The notes under the pieces are model-generated. The model saw only the letters and a list, made by a program, of their open reading frames with translations, was not told where the DNA came from and did no database searches. Shown piece after piece: positions 6,947-16,850 of a stretch of 23,955 nucleotides of DNA. Source of the stretch: Chara braunii (taxonomy: Eukaryota > Streptophyta > Charophyceae > Charales > Characeae). Position 1 is the stretch's first letter; the number at the start of each line of letters is the position of its first letter. The stretch is taken from positions 1,604,348-1,628,302 of the forward strand of contig BFEA01000172.1 in NCBI GenBank assembly GCA_003427395.1, read 5' to 3'. The position numbers and the translations under genes were made by a program.

Positions 6947-7331
6947 ATAGTCCTCTGGATACCCCTGATTGGTATTAGCGGGGTCTATGACCAAAGTGCG
7001 AGCCCGAGTGGGTTGTGTGACGTGTGTGGGAGAGTGTTGGCCATAGCCTCTGCTGCTACTCTATGAGGGGTGGGGGACCATGAGAAAGGGAGGCGCAGCT
7101 AGCCACTGGCAAACCGCTCGGTCTTTGCATTTGCCGGACCCCCACCAGCGGCCCCACCCCATCTCTGACTACCGCTGTTGGGGCGGGAGGCAACATGATT
7201 TACCTCGTGTGCGAGGGGCCCTATGCTTGCAGGGGTCCCCTCTATATAGTCTTTAGGAGTAGTGGTAGAAAGGTCATGAAAGGCGAAAAAACAAATTGAG
7301 AGAAGAACATAGTGTAGCTAAAAAAAAAAAG
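6947..7331 (+). mobile_element. Poly(A)-tailed element, right copy, plus orientation
   Basis: Inverted copy of 6108-6469, about 80 percent identical by eye. It starts ATAGTCCTCTGGATACCCCT, contains GTATTAGCGGGGTCTATGAC and GCTTGCAGGGGTCCCCTCTA, and ends GAGAGAAGAACATAG, ten unique bases, then 11 A. The homology includes the A-rich end, which favours two retroposed copies over a DNA element. Confidence 0.65.
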
Positions 7332-7332
7332 G

Positions 7333-7525
7333 GGTCAACTTCAGTAGAGTCACCAAAACCAGTTATAATTGCACTATGAGGCAAGATACAGTTTGCAATT
7401 GCACTTCCGGCACCCTACCTGGCCAGAAAATTGGGTTGTATACATTGCCCGAACTGCAATTTGAAACTGGCTCTTGGCCCATAGTGCAATTATAACTCTT
7501 TTTCTGACTCCCGTGCAGTTCCCCC
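7333..7525. mobile_element. Fold-back/MITE-like palindrome, family 2
   Basis: The left arm AGTTATAATTGCACTATGAG, GATACAGTTTGCAATTGCA is mirrored by TGCAATTTGAAACTGGCTC and CATAGTGCAATTATAACTC at 7456-7498. Core arms run from about 7346 to 7511, with weaker pairing outside. It is immediately followed by C10-A20. Confidence 0.75.
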
Positions 7526-7776
7526 CCCCCAAAAAAAAAAAAAAAAAAAAATTATAAACCTGAGGCCGGGGGCCTCACAATTCGACCCGGAGTTATCCCG
7601 GCAGCATTATCCCGGCAGCATTAGCCGGCTTCTCTTACAGCCCTCGAGGCCCTCTAGGCTCAAAAACATTGCATTCCTTAACTTTCACCCATACTGTACT
7701 CAACTAACATTTCACATAGAATCAGCAGAAGTTCAGCATCATCATCATTACCATTATCATCATTATCATGATATGA
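7526..7776. other. Unassigned stretch with short tandem motifs
   Basis: It contains an A run at 7531-7550, the doubled unit TTATCCCGGCAGCA (about 7593-7620), and an ATC-rich tract at 7738-7772 leading into the LINE-like 3' end. It may be part of that element. No gene seen. Confidence 0.5.
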
Positions 7777-7931
7777 GGGACGCTGAGCCCGGTTCTCAGC
7801 AAGTTCGTTTCGGTCACTCCGGGTAGACTGTGAGGACCCCGGCCTCAATCTTCATATTGACAATATCAGCCTTGGGCACTGGGCCCGTTGGTAAAAAAAA
7901 AANAAAAAAAAAAAAAAAAAAAAAAAAAAAA
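7777..7931 (+). mobile_element. 3' end of a further LINE-like element with poly(A) tail
   Basis: GGGACGCTGAGCCCGGTTCT at 7777 corresponds to GGGACGCTGGACCCGTTTTC in the LINE A tail. It is followed by about 90 nt, a TATCAGC phrase, and A38 interrupted by one N at 7903. The 5' limit is not visible. Confidence 0.5.
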
Positions 7932-8166
7932 CTTCCGCCTCCCAGTGACTTCACTTCTGAGATCAAAACATCCTGCATTTTTTTACCATGTTTTATCGTG
8001 CCAGTTCTATCTTAGCTGAGCTATTCTATTCTAGCCTACCTAACCTATTGCCTGCACAGGCCTATGCGGCATGACACCGGCCTCAGATGGCCGGTTGGAA
8101 CCCCTGCCCCGCGTCTCCATGGCACTCCGCCACCCACCTCCCCTAGTTGACCTCCTGCGGTCTGAA

Positions 8167-8168
<2 letters not shown>
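7932..8168. other. Unassigned stretch
   Basis: No coding or repeat structure beyond short GGCCGG-type palindromes (about 8080-8095). It lies between the poly(A) of one LINE-like fragment and the poly(A) of LINE C. Confidence 0.5.
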
Positions 8169-8197
<29 letters not shown>

Positions 8198-8663
8198 CAA
8201 AACAACCCTCGCCAGTGTTAGTGGTGCTGATAAGAGCCTCGAACCGAGGTACCCTGGTTCGTCCATCCCAGTGACCCCCCCACTACTGCTAGGATCTCCA
8301 CTTTTAATTTACTTATCTGTCCCCCTGAGCCATGGCGAAATGAGCAGCCCTCTTGTGGAGTGTACTGCTACCAATTGGCGGTTTTGGCCCCATCTTCGCA
8401 GAAACCAGTAAGCTGCCTTTTGCTGCCCTTGCCTGATTCTACTCTTCTGCTCCAGTCTACCCAAATTCCCCGCTTCAGTCCCTTTCTCGTCATGTCTTTT
8501 ATTTCATTGTCTTATCACGGCCAGTTTCTTTCTTTCTTTAAGAAAAAAAAAAAAAAGGTTTGCAAAAAAAAAATTGAACACATGGAGGCTGGGAGCCCTC
8601 CACAAACAACCCGGAAAGGATCTGGGGCCATTACCCAGTTTAAGCACAGTACTGGAAACCGCG

Positions 8664-8890
8664 TCCAGCGTCCCATATGTCTGCAAACTCAAAACGACAA
8701 ATGGACTAAAAGAAACAAACAGAATCTAACTACAAAGGTACTGGGAGATTCTGCAGCTCAGTAGCAGGACATGTCCAGCGTGACATATGTCTGTGCTCTC
8801 GAAAGATTAGACGAACCAGACACGCAAACAAAACGGGTTTTAACAACATTGGCTAGTCGGGATCCAGTGTCCCATATAACTGCACTCTCA
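8664..8890 (-). repeat. Tandem units in the LINE C 3' UTR
   Basis: TCCAGCGTCCCATATGTCTG, TCCAGCGTGACATATGTCTG and TCCAGTGTCCCATATAACTG occur at 8664, 8774 and 8863 (spacing 110 and 89 bp), with further similarity between them (AACAGAATCTAAC/AACAGAATTAAAG, GGTACTGGGAG/GGTGCTGGGAG). Only the unit nearest the 3' end has the full stem-loop. Confidence 0.75.
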
Positions 8891-8979
8891 GAAGATGAAG
8901 AACCGAATGGATTCAAACAGAATTAAAGGAAGGAATCTATCTAACAAGGTGCTGGGAGTTTCACCTAGCTTCGCTTACT

Positions 8980-10109
8980 TCTGCGAATCGGAAACAGATG
9001 AGAGCCTAAACCGGCTTTCTGGAGAGAAGAGCAGTCTGCCTTTGGATCCTGGTTTGACCGGTATGTGTTTGGCGCCCCAAGTTTTCCAAAACCAGGTTGT
9101 TCCTTTCGGGCGGAACCGTCCTTGGCCTTGCGATACCAGTCAGACCAGATACACTCCCGACATAAGGTTCGCATGGCAAGTTTGAGCTGAACATCTTCGC
9201 ACCGTTCCTGCCGAAATACGTGCGAGTTCCTCTCGTTCCAGATAGTAGTGGTCATGATGATGGCTCTGACGGTCCATGATGATGGCTCTGAAGGTCTGGC
9301 CCACGTAGCAGGCTGAGTTATCGCCTCTATTGGCCACTGATGGGATGCCTGATAGGATAAACTCATCCGTCCGGCCGAGGGACGACCAAGGTAGATTCGA
9401 CCAGTGTCTTCGCCACCAGGACCGGATGCACTTAGAAAAGGGACAGTCCAACCAGAGATGACGATTGGTCTCCCATGCCCACTGACAGCGACAGCAGACT
9501 GTTGAGACTTCCATCCCTCTGCTTGCTAGGAAGGTTGCAATGGGTATGATTAACATCGACTGCTGCCACAGCGGACTCCCCAGCCTTTCAGAGGGCAGTT
9601 TCTTCAGAACTGCCAATGCTTTTCTTGTGTTCCTTTGTCGTAGCCTATCAGAGCTAGCTCACGTCTGCATTTGCATTTGCATAGCACGTCCAATGGGAAG
9701 CATGGTGCACGTTCTCTCAGCAGGCCAATACCGATCTTGGATGTATAGCATGCATAGGGATAGCAGATTTCCCATGTTGAATTGCAGTAATCCATACCTA
9801 TCTAGTGGGGTCTACTTTGACAGATGAGAGTGGGGTTCCTCTGAATCTAGCTTTGGGATGGGCTATCCCGTGTTTGTCAAAGTTTAAATCTACTTTACAC
9901 TCCTCAAAGTCTGGTATTACGATACATGTGTCCTCTGTTTCAAATCTAAGGGATAGTTTTTCAGTCCAACTGATCTCTGATATCCAGGTCTGTAGAATTG
10001 GAGGATTTTGGCTTCCACCCTCAATCAGTCTGTAATACGTTTTGTTCAGTCCCCTGTCCCGAGGACGATACCATTTATCTTCGACCGTGGTTTGATTTGC
10101 CTCGAGCAT
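8980..10109 (-). pseudogene. LINE C ORF2 C-terminal fragment with zf-RVT domain
   Basis: The 9616-9140 part encodes a zf-RVT domain, the zinc-binding segment that follows the reverse transcriptase in plant LINEs: CCRCQWAWETN then RHLWLDCPF (CxxC...HxxxxC), followed by the WW-rich stretch IRSWWRRHW. Upstream, one frame reads NMGNLLSLCMLYIQDRYW into ALAVLKKLPSERLGSPLWQQ with one stop between. Further upstream, 10109-9801 is open on this strand (about 100 codons) and probably belongs to the same ORF2. Reverse transcriptase and endonuclease are absent. A 22-bp direct duplication (CATGATGATGGCTCTGACGG) lies at about 9255-9298. Confidence 0.6.
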
Positions 10110-11950
10110 AGCCTCCTAGTGGGGTGGGATCGCCTCTCGAAGGCTCTGCAGTTTCAGCCCCGCTCCTCGCAGGTATGGATGGCAGTCCCTCAACTCCCTT
10201 CCGTGAGCCAATCTCTATGACCCGCTCCCCCCGCATGTAGCAAAAAGGGATGATTACTTGATGTTGGCCATCGATCTCCCTGAGGGACAACCGTTTTCTA
10301 TTGATGACATTATCCCTTTCAGTGTCGGGGAAAAAGAGTATAAGATTCACACAGCTCACAAACTGCGGCCGTCGTGCTTTAAGTGTCAAGCTTATGGCCA
10401 CCTGTACACGGATTCGGTGTGCCCTCATCACCCAATCAACCAAGTAAGAGCCACAGGGCGCCTGACCCAAGATCCCTTTAGGACTACACATTGGCGTATT
10501 GTGGATCCGGGGCACGAGGGATGGTTCTTTGCCGACCAAGTGGACAAGGATGGAAATGTTATAGGGTGGGTGTGGGAGAAACCAGGGGACCCCAATTTGG
10601 ATTCCAACCCCCCTCCCACCTGGACACCCCCTAAAACAGTAGAATCTCACCTTCAGACACAGGGGGTCTCCTTGGCATCCCCGGGGACCCTCCGAAGCGA
10701 GTCCTAGAGTCAACAAAGGGGAAAGAAAGTGGGCCCGGCTGCGGAGGATTATCTCACCGATCAAGGGAGCCAGTGGCAACCAATCACCCCAAAAAAGAAG
10801 GGAAGAGGGGAATCTTCAGGCCAACCCAAAGGCAAAGGTTGAATGGCAGACAAGGCAGGCGACAAGGGGGGGATATCAGATATGGCGGACAATAGATTCG
10901 CCGTTTTGAGCATATAATCAGAACCAAATGACGACGAGGTCACGCCCCCGGAAGAATCGATGTCATAACGAACAGACCACAAAAAGGAAGAAACAAACAA
11001 GCATTCCACCAACCAGCCACAGACAGGCACACGAACGGACCCCTATGGTGACGTGCTGGATCGCGGTATTGTAGGGAAAAATAACCCGATAGAACCTATT
11101 GTTGCACGAAAACCCAAGCTCTCGCCCCTACACATCACCGAGTGGATCATGAAAGGTCTACGGACCTATCACGCGGACGCTTCAGCAGAGTTCTGGTCCG
11201 GAGCATTCGATCAGTTGAAGGAGGCTCTGGAAACCAGTACACAGGTTAAAGTCATCCTGGAGCACGGCCCCCCAAGCCATATGCAATGGGAGGAGGTGCT
11301 CCAAAGGCTCTTTACAATCTCTGATGCATACTTCCAGATCCCAGCCCAAGGGCCGCAAGACACGCAACTTCACCTCCTGGCTAATTCCTTTAATGAGTCA
11401 CTGAGCAATGGCGGCGATCAGGCTGCGGTTCCGCACAACGAGAGGGGGAAGGACAGTAGAGAGGTAGATGAGCATCGACAGACCCAAACAGAGGCCGTCG
11501 TAGCAAACTACCTTGAAGGGGCTTTTGACCCCCAACCCATGGAAATCGAAAATCCTCCAGAGAACCTTTCCCCCCCCCCAGACGTGGCCGCAATGGACAT
11601 CGATCAGCGTGACGATGCGGGAGCACCACCAACGGACATGGACACGGACCAAAAACTTAGGGTCATTGCAGACTCCGTGAAAGGGAGGTGTCCCGGGTGC
11701 AACAGAGGACTTCTGGGACTCCTCATATGCCCAACTGTTCACTATACTAGACAAGAGCCCAACTTTTAGGAAAACCTTGGAAATTGGCTCTCCCGCTCAC
11801 ATCTCATGGTCCGAGATCTTCCAACGAATATGCCATCTTGCGGCCCAGCAATTTCACCCACCAACGCAGTCCCAACCGCCCCCGGAAGACCCTGGAAGGG
11901 AAACCTCAATAGTCCCGACCGATCAAAAGCTTAGACACATGGTGGAATCC
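10076..11950 (+). pseudogene. LINE A ORF1: DUF4283-like, zinc knuckle and duplicated domain
   Basis: ORF1 proteins of plant L1 elements bind RNA and form the retrotransposition particle. Seen here: FIFDRGLICLEHS then QVWMAVPQLPS (DUF4283-like, frame 3). From about 10237 frame 1 reads HVAKRDDYLMLAIDLPEG, then the CCHC zinc knuckle CFKCQAYGHLYTDSVCP at 10375-10425, WQPITPKKKGR, and the typical NRFAVLS at about 10888. Frame 1 is then kept to 11769 with only four stops before 11053 (TAG 10705, TGA 10840, TAA 10915, TAA 10966). From 11186 an unrecognised domain (FWSGAFDQLKEAL...WEEVLQRLF) appears, and it recurs in frame 2 from about 11705 (FWDSSYAQLFTIL...WSEIFQRIC). Whether the repeated part belongs to ORF1 or ORF2 is unclear. 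Confidence 0.7.
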
Positions 11951-14900
11951 GGTCAATATGAAAAGAATCTGTCGAGGAAGGACGGGGTAGCGGTCATACC
12001 TTTAAGGTTTGCCGATGATAGGATGGAGATTGACCTCTTCCCGGGGTTCACACTGCAAGGGTGGGGCCTCTACAACATTTGGTCCCTTCCTAGCTTACGG
12101 GATAGCGATTTCAACAGGAAGGCAAACCCCTTCCTGCGCCAACACTTCCCCGTCGGTGTCATCACAACCCTTCCCCAAAAATCCCTTTAGTCATTGCAGG
12201 GGATTTTAATGCCGCCCCTGACAGATGGTTGGACAGATGGGGCCCAAAGGACCCCTGTCCGGGTTATGTAGAGGAGGATGAAAGGATAATATCAAATCTT
12301 TGTGAATCCCTATCCCTGGTGGTCGCTTATAGACTCTTACATCCATCAGATAAATGTTATTCGTGCTACCGTACTAACGATCCGACTAGGCATTCAAAAT
12401 CACGTATTGACTTAGTACTGCTCTCGCAGGAAATTCAAAATACCCTGCAACTGGCTACTATCTTTCCCCCGAGTCCCCACCCTGGCCTGGACCACCATCT
12501 TTGTGGGGCGGTTTTCTCCTTCCGCAAACGTCCAGACCAGGGGCCGAGATTTTACAAATTCAACACATCCCTGCTTAAGGACAAATCTTTCCTCATCTTT
12601 ATTCAAGATGTTTGGAACTTCTGGAGGGACCAAAAGCACCTTATTAACTTAGAAATCCGATGGTTTACCAACGGGCTCTTGTTTTTAGCTAGAAAGTGCA
12701 AGGAATATTCCAAGCTGATAGCAAACAGACGGTACGCACATGAAATGGACATTCATAGAAGACTCCACAACCTGGTTAATCAGGACAATTCTAATGATCA
12801 CATACATGATATTCAGGCCTTGCAAAATCAACTTCTACAACTAGCACAATATAGATGGCAAGGTATTAGAATCCGAGGAAAATTGGCAAAATGGTCCACC
12901 GAAGGAACCATGGATTTTCAATTCTTCAGCCTAGCCTCTCTAAGAGCACACCGAACAACCATCGAAGCCTTTGTGGATCTTGTGTCTAATGAAATAGTTA
13001 CCTCCGCAACACACTGTGTAAGGATCGCTCGATCCTTCTACAAAGATCTCTTCTCCTCTCACATTCCTCAACAGCAAGAGATAGACCGATCCAAGGAGTT
13101 AGATGATTTCATGCATCTGAGGAAAAGTCGTCTCTCTTTGACACAAAAAGACAACTTGGACCAACCAATCACCAAGGATGAGGTATGGACACCGCTTATG
13201 CAAATGGAGGAAGAAAAAACTCATGGATTGGACGCCTTCCCTAAAGAATTATGGGAAACCTTATAGCCCACCCTGAGCGAAGATTTGATGGAATTATACA
13301 GGGTAGTATGGGAATCCAGCGAGTTGGAAGAATTAGTGGGACAAGCAGTGCTAACGCTGCTCTATAAGAAAGGAGATTAAATGAACATTCGCAATTATCG
13401 GCCTATCACACTATTGACGGTGGTCTACAAAATGTTATCCAAGGTACTGGCCAACCGAATGATTAAGGTGATGGACGGCATTATCCACCCGGCTCAGACT
13501 GCGTTTATGCGTAACAGGAACATCCAAGAAAACATCCTTCTAGTTAACGAGGTGATCAGCTTGGCACATCAATCCAAAAGCATGCCGCCATCATCTTTAT
13601 TGACTTCGAAAAAACTTATGACGTAAACTGAACGTTCCTGGATAAATGCCTGGAGAAAATGAATTTCGGTGTTAATTTTCGGATGTGGATATGTATCCTT
13701 CACCACAACGCAACTACAAGCGTTCAGGTGAATGGGGTCATGGTCCAGGGGTTAGATTGCAACGCTCCGTTAGACAAGGGGACCCCATAACCCCTTTTTC
13801 ATTCACCATCATAATGGAAGCATTAACATCCCACCTCCACCAAAATAAAGACTTAAAGAGAATTCAGATAGTCGGCATCCCCAAGGAAGCCGTCCCGGTA
13901 TGTTCCCTCGCTGACGACCTCACAGTTATGACTGACGTCACACCACAAAACATGGAAGTGATATATAGGTAAATGAACCTCTTCTATAATCTTTCAGACA
14001 TGACCATTAACTGGGGACATAAAATGATAGGGTGGTGGCTCCATCATCAAGGAGGACGTCCCTCGGAAGGTCACCACATCACTTGGGTGGCGCCATAATC
14101 ACCTATTCGGATTCTGGGGGTCAGGATGACTGCGTTAGGTCGCTCCCCCGAGAACGACAAATGGCTATCAGACCCTGCCTTTGCCAGGCTGTCCCTATGG
14201 AACAACCAGCACATGTCACTTTTCGGACGATCTCTGGTGATTAACAATATGGTTCTCGAAACCCTTTGGTATAAATCAGTACTCTGGCCACTAAGTCCAG
14301 GGACCCTGAAAATCTTGAAACAAAAAGTGGTTGCATACCTATGGAGAGGGGACAGTGAAACCCCGCACGCCATCAGTCGTGTAGCTTGGGACTCAGTCAT
14401 CCAGCCTAAATCGAAAGGGGTCTTGGTATTCTAGACCCCTCACACAGACCCAAGCATAGTCCGACTGATTTTCGAAAATCCGCTAGTTTGGAGGCCTTGG
14501 GCCTTAGCACAAATTGCCCGTTTGGCTCCTACAGCCCCCCAATCAGTTCATCCCTTCCGATGGCTAGAGGATCGCTACTGGAGAATCCCGCGTCGACCTT
14601 GGGGAGGGGAGGGACGGAGGGATGACTTCTGGCCCCGAATCCTTAAAATTTGGAAAAGGCTCTCCCCCTCAAATCGCCCACCCCCAGACAGATGGGAGGA
14701 GGTGGCGAGACAACCCCTCTTTGGTAATCAATGGATCACCAATGAACAAGGTCCGGTTTTTTGTAGCTCAGATACCCCCCCATGGAAGGGTTGGGTGAAG
14801 AATGGAATAATTCAAGTAGGGGATCTCTGGAACAGGGAGGAAAAGGAGTGGAAAGGATCCGAGAAGCTGAGAGGTCAACTGATATATAACCATAATACTG

Positions 14901-16213
14901 AGGCAGCATTGGAAGAAATCACGGAGGCATTCCCAATAGGATCGCGGCCCATTCTTCACAAAGGGCCAGAATTAAAAGAACGGGACTGGGTGGCCACGAA
15001 AGAAAAATCTGCTAAGGTCGGACTGGTTCATATAGCACGATCGGATGAGGCATTGATTGAATGGTATGCCGGGAAAGGGAACGGAAGCCTGGATGGAGGA
15101 CCGGAGCCTTTCCAATGGATATTTAAAAGGGACTTGTACAGAACCCGAGATAATCGAGGACGAAGATAGACAACGAGCCTTCTTCCCTGGGATCGCCCTA
15201 GGAAACCTCCCGATAGGACCTGGGTCCACGGATCAAGTGAAAACTGGCAAGATACCAAACCTAGAACATTATTAGGGCTCTCGGTAAAAGCGACGTATAG
15301 GATGCTTAGGGTCAAGAAATACCTAACAGACGCAGTGATTGATAGATGGCAGAAACATCTCAATGTGGACAGATGCCTCCTCACACCAATCGGATGGTTT
15401 CACGACACTAAACACAGATCCGTGAAAATTACCTCATTACAATGGCAGATCTCGCATCGTTGTCTGCCAACGAATAACTGGCTTATTGATCACTCACGAT
15501 TGGAACAACAAGGCCGTGATCACTCACGATTGGAACAACAAGGCCGTGCGCTCCCTTGGTGCTCCCACTGTCTGTTGGGACTCCCGTCCAGGAAAAGAGC
15601 AGAAACAATTGAACACATTTTTTTGCAATGCCCAACGACGATCTTGACCTGGGGATGGTGGGATAGGGTGTGGCGGCAAATGGTTCCCGGATGTCCATGG
15701 CCATGGGATTGGCGGGCCATCCTGTTGGGACATTACCCACCCTTCCAAGGTGGTATTTTTGTATCTAACATGTTTCACCTATCCCGTAGAACGATTTTGT
15801 GGGTATTGTGGTGGCAGCGCTGTGCCCTGGCCTTGGACCTGGTACGAGTGAAAGGGGAAGAGAGGGTGGAACAATTCAAAATGCACTTCCAACTGGAAAT
15901 CTCGTATAGATGGAAAGCAGAAGCAATTGCTCGACAATCTCCACAGCGCTAAAGACATTAAAGAAAGGATACTTCATTTTTCCAGGAAATGGCTGGCGGA
16001 GGCCGGGAGGGATGGGTAATGGAAGTGTGTTGGTCAAGGAATTGGGGAGATCAAGAAAGAAGGGAGGGCTGCCAGAGAGAAGAGATCTCAAGGGATTTTC
16101 ATTTGAGATTCAAGGATTGGCTACAGATAGATTCGGGTGTCCCCATGAGGTCTGCAAAAGAATTCCAGGATCCCTTTCCCCCCCACCCATGGTCCTTGGA
16201 AATATGTCTATAA
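11951..16213 (+). pseudogene. LINE A ORF2: partial endonuclease, reverse transcriptase, zf-RVT
   Basis: In plant LINEs ORF2 nicks the target and copies the RNA there. The endonuclease begins mid-domain (DGVAVIPLRF, about 11980), shifts frame near 12180, then shows IAGDFNAAPDRW (12193), SRIDLVLLS (12400) and GLDHHL (12484). I found no QETH motif, so the N-terminal half is missing. Reverse transcriptase: NYRPITLL at about 13396, IHPAQTAFMRNRNIQENILL, motif A FIDFEKTYD (frame 3, about 13593), FLDKCLEKMNF, motif B RQGDPITPF (frame 2), and motif C LADDLTV (about 13910, Leu where Phe or Tyr is usual). The thumb follows at 14126-14434. zf-RVT: CSHC ... EHIFLQCP (15560-15635). Stops at 13264, 13378 and 13629, plus several frameshifts, make it non-functional. 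Confidence 0.8.
15488..15547 (+). repeat. Exact 30-bp tandem duplication in LINE A zf-RVT
   Basis: GATCACTCACGATTGGAACA plus ten more bases occurs twice without a mismatch. It adds ten residues (DHSRLEQQGR twice) in frame just before the zinc ligands. Confidence 0.97.
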
Positions 16214-16767
16214 TACCCTCTGTATTTTTTCTGATCATACTCTGCTTCCAAATTTCGTGGAGCCCAGTTGTACATGGCGAAGGATGGGTAGGGGAATGGA
16301 AGGAGACCCACTGGTGCCCCCCCAATGGCTCCTCCCGAGACCCTGACTTTGTTGGAGGAATGGGGGAAGAGAAGTGGTAAAGCTCCGAAGAATCCAACAC
16401 TCCCATTTGCTAGTGTTAGACTTTTTTTTTCAGTATTCTGCATCATTTTCCAAAGACCTGCTCAGTCAATCCCCTGGAATCCAAGGTAATCAATGCTGGT
16501 AGGGTTTCTCCTTTTAATTTTTCCTGATGATCTATCCCTGTATATGGGACGCTGGACCCGTTTTCCAGTAGGTGATGCTCCCCACCAATAGATGGAGCCT
16601 CTCCACGGATGGTAGTGGTGTCTGCTCTTATCAGCACCACTATCATTGGTAGGGGTGTTAAAAAAAAAAATGGAAGATTCCACATTCAATCCAGCGTCGT
16701 CCGAAGTTCCCAGGTTTGTCTGTTGCTGTCGAAATCACCGTCACCAAAACTGGCGTCCTCTACGTCG

Positions 16768-16850
16768 CCGTTGTTGTTGTTGCTGATGTTGTTGTTGTCA
16801 TCGTTGTTGTTGTTTTTGTTGCTATTGTTGTTGTTGTTGCTACTTTCGTC
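16768..16850 (+). repeat. GTT-rich tract at the 5' end of LINE B
   Basis: Imperfect (GTT)n with GAT, GTC and TTT interruptions, just upstream of the endonuclease region. It reads as a poly-Val-like peptide in one frame and as poly-Cys in another; I do not consider either coding. Confidence 0.85.

Larger units (their letters stand above)
8169..10109 (-). mobile_element. LINE C: 5'-truncated L1-clade retrotransposon
   Basis: Minus-strand LINE 3' half: the C-terminal part of ORF2, a long 3' UTR, and an A tail (T run at 8170-8197). The 3' UTR carries the same stem-loop as LINE A and B (8651-8673) and ends with GCTCTTATCAGCACCACTA, as LINE A does. About 450 nt separates these two marks, against about 75 nt in LINE A, so something has been inserted or the 3' UTR is longer. 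The 5' boundary near 10040-10110 abuts LINE A ORF1 head to head. Confidence 0.7.
10076..16670 (+). mobile_element. LINE A: long but decayed L1-clade retrotransposon
   Basis: Order on the plus strand: DUF4283-like and zinc-knuckle ORF1, a duplicated unknown domain, the C-terminal part of an APE-type endonuclease, reverse transcriptase, zf-RVT, a 3' UTR with the shared stem-loop (16546-16570) and the tail GCTCTTATCAGCACCACT, then 10 A (16661-16670). The start is set at the first DUF4283-like residues; the true 5' end may be a little to the left. It is inactive through at least eight stops or frameshifts. LINE B starts at its A tail. Confidence 0.8.

Noticed and set aside
6108-7311. LTR retrotransposon
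   Set aside because: The repeats are inverted, not direct, and there is no primer-binding site or gag-pol coding.
10075-10779. 234-codon minus-strand open frame
   Set aside because: It lies antisense to LINE A ORF1, where the plus strand shows a zinc knuckle and DUF4283-like residues; the minus reading has no family signature.
10258-13631. Stops in LINE A as proof of C-to-T decay (methylation-driven)
   Set aside because: Every stop codon is one C-to-T step from a Gln or Arg codon, so these stops alone carry no information. A family consensus would be needed.
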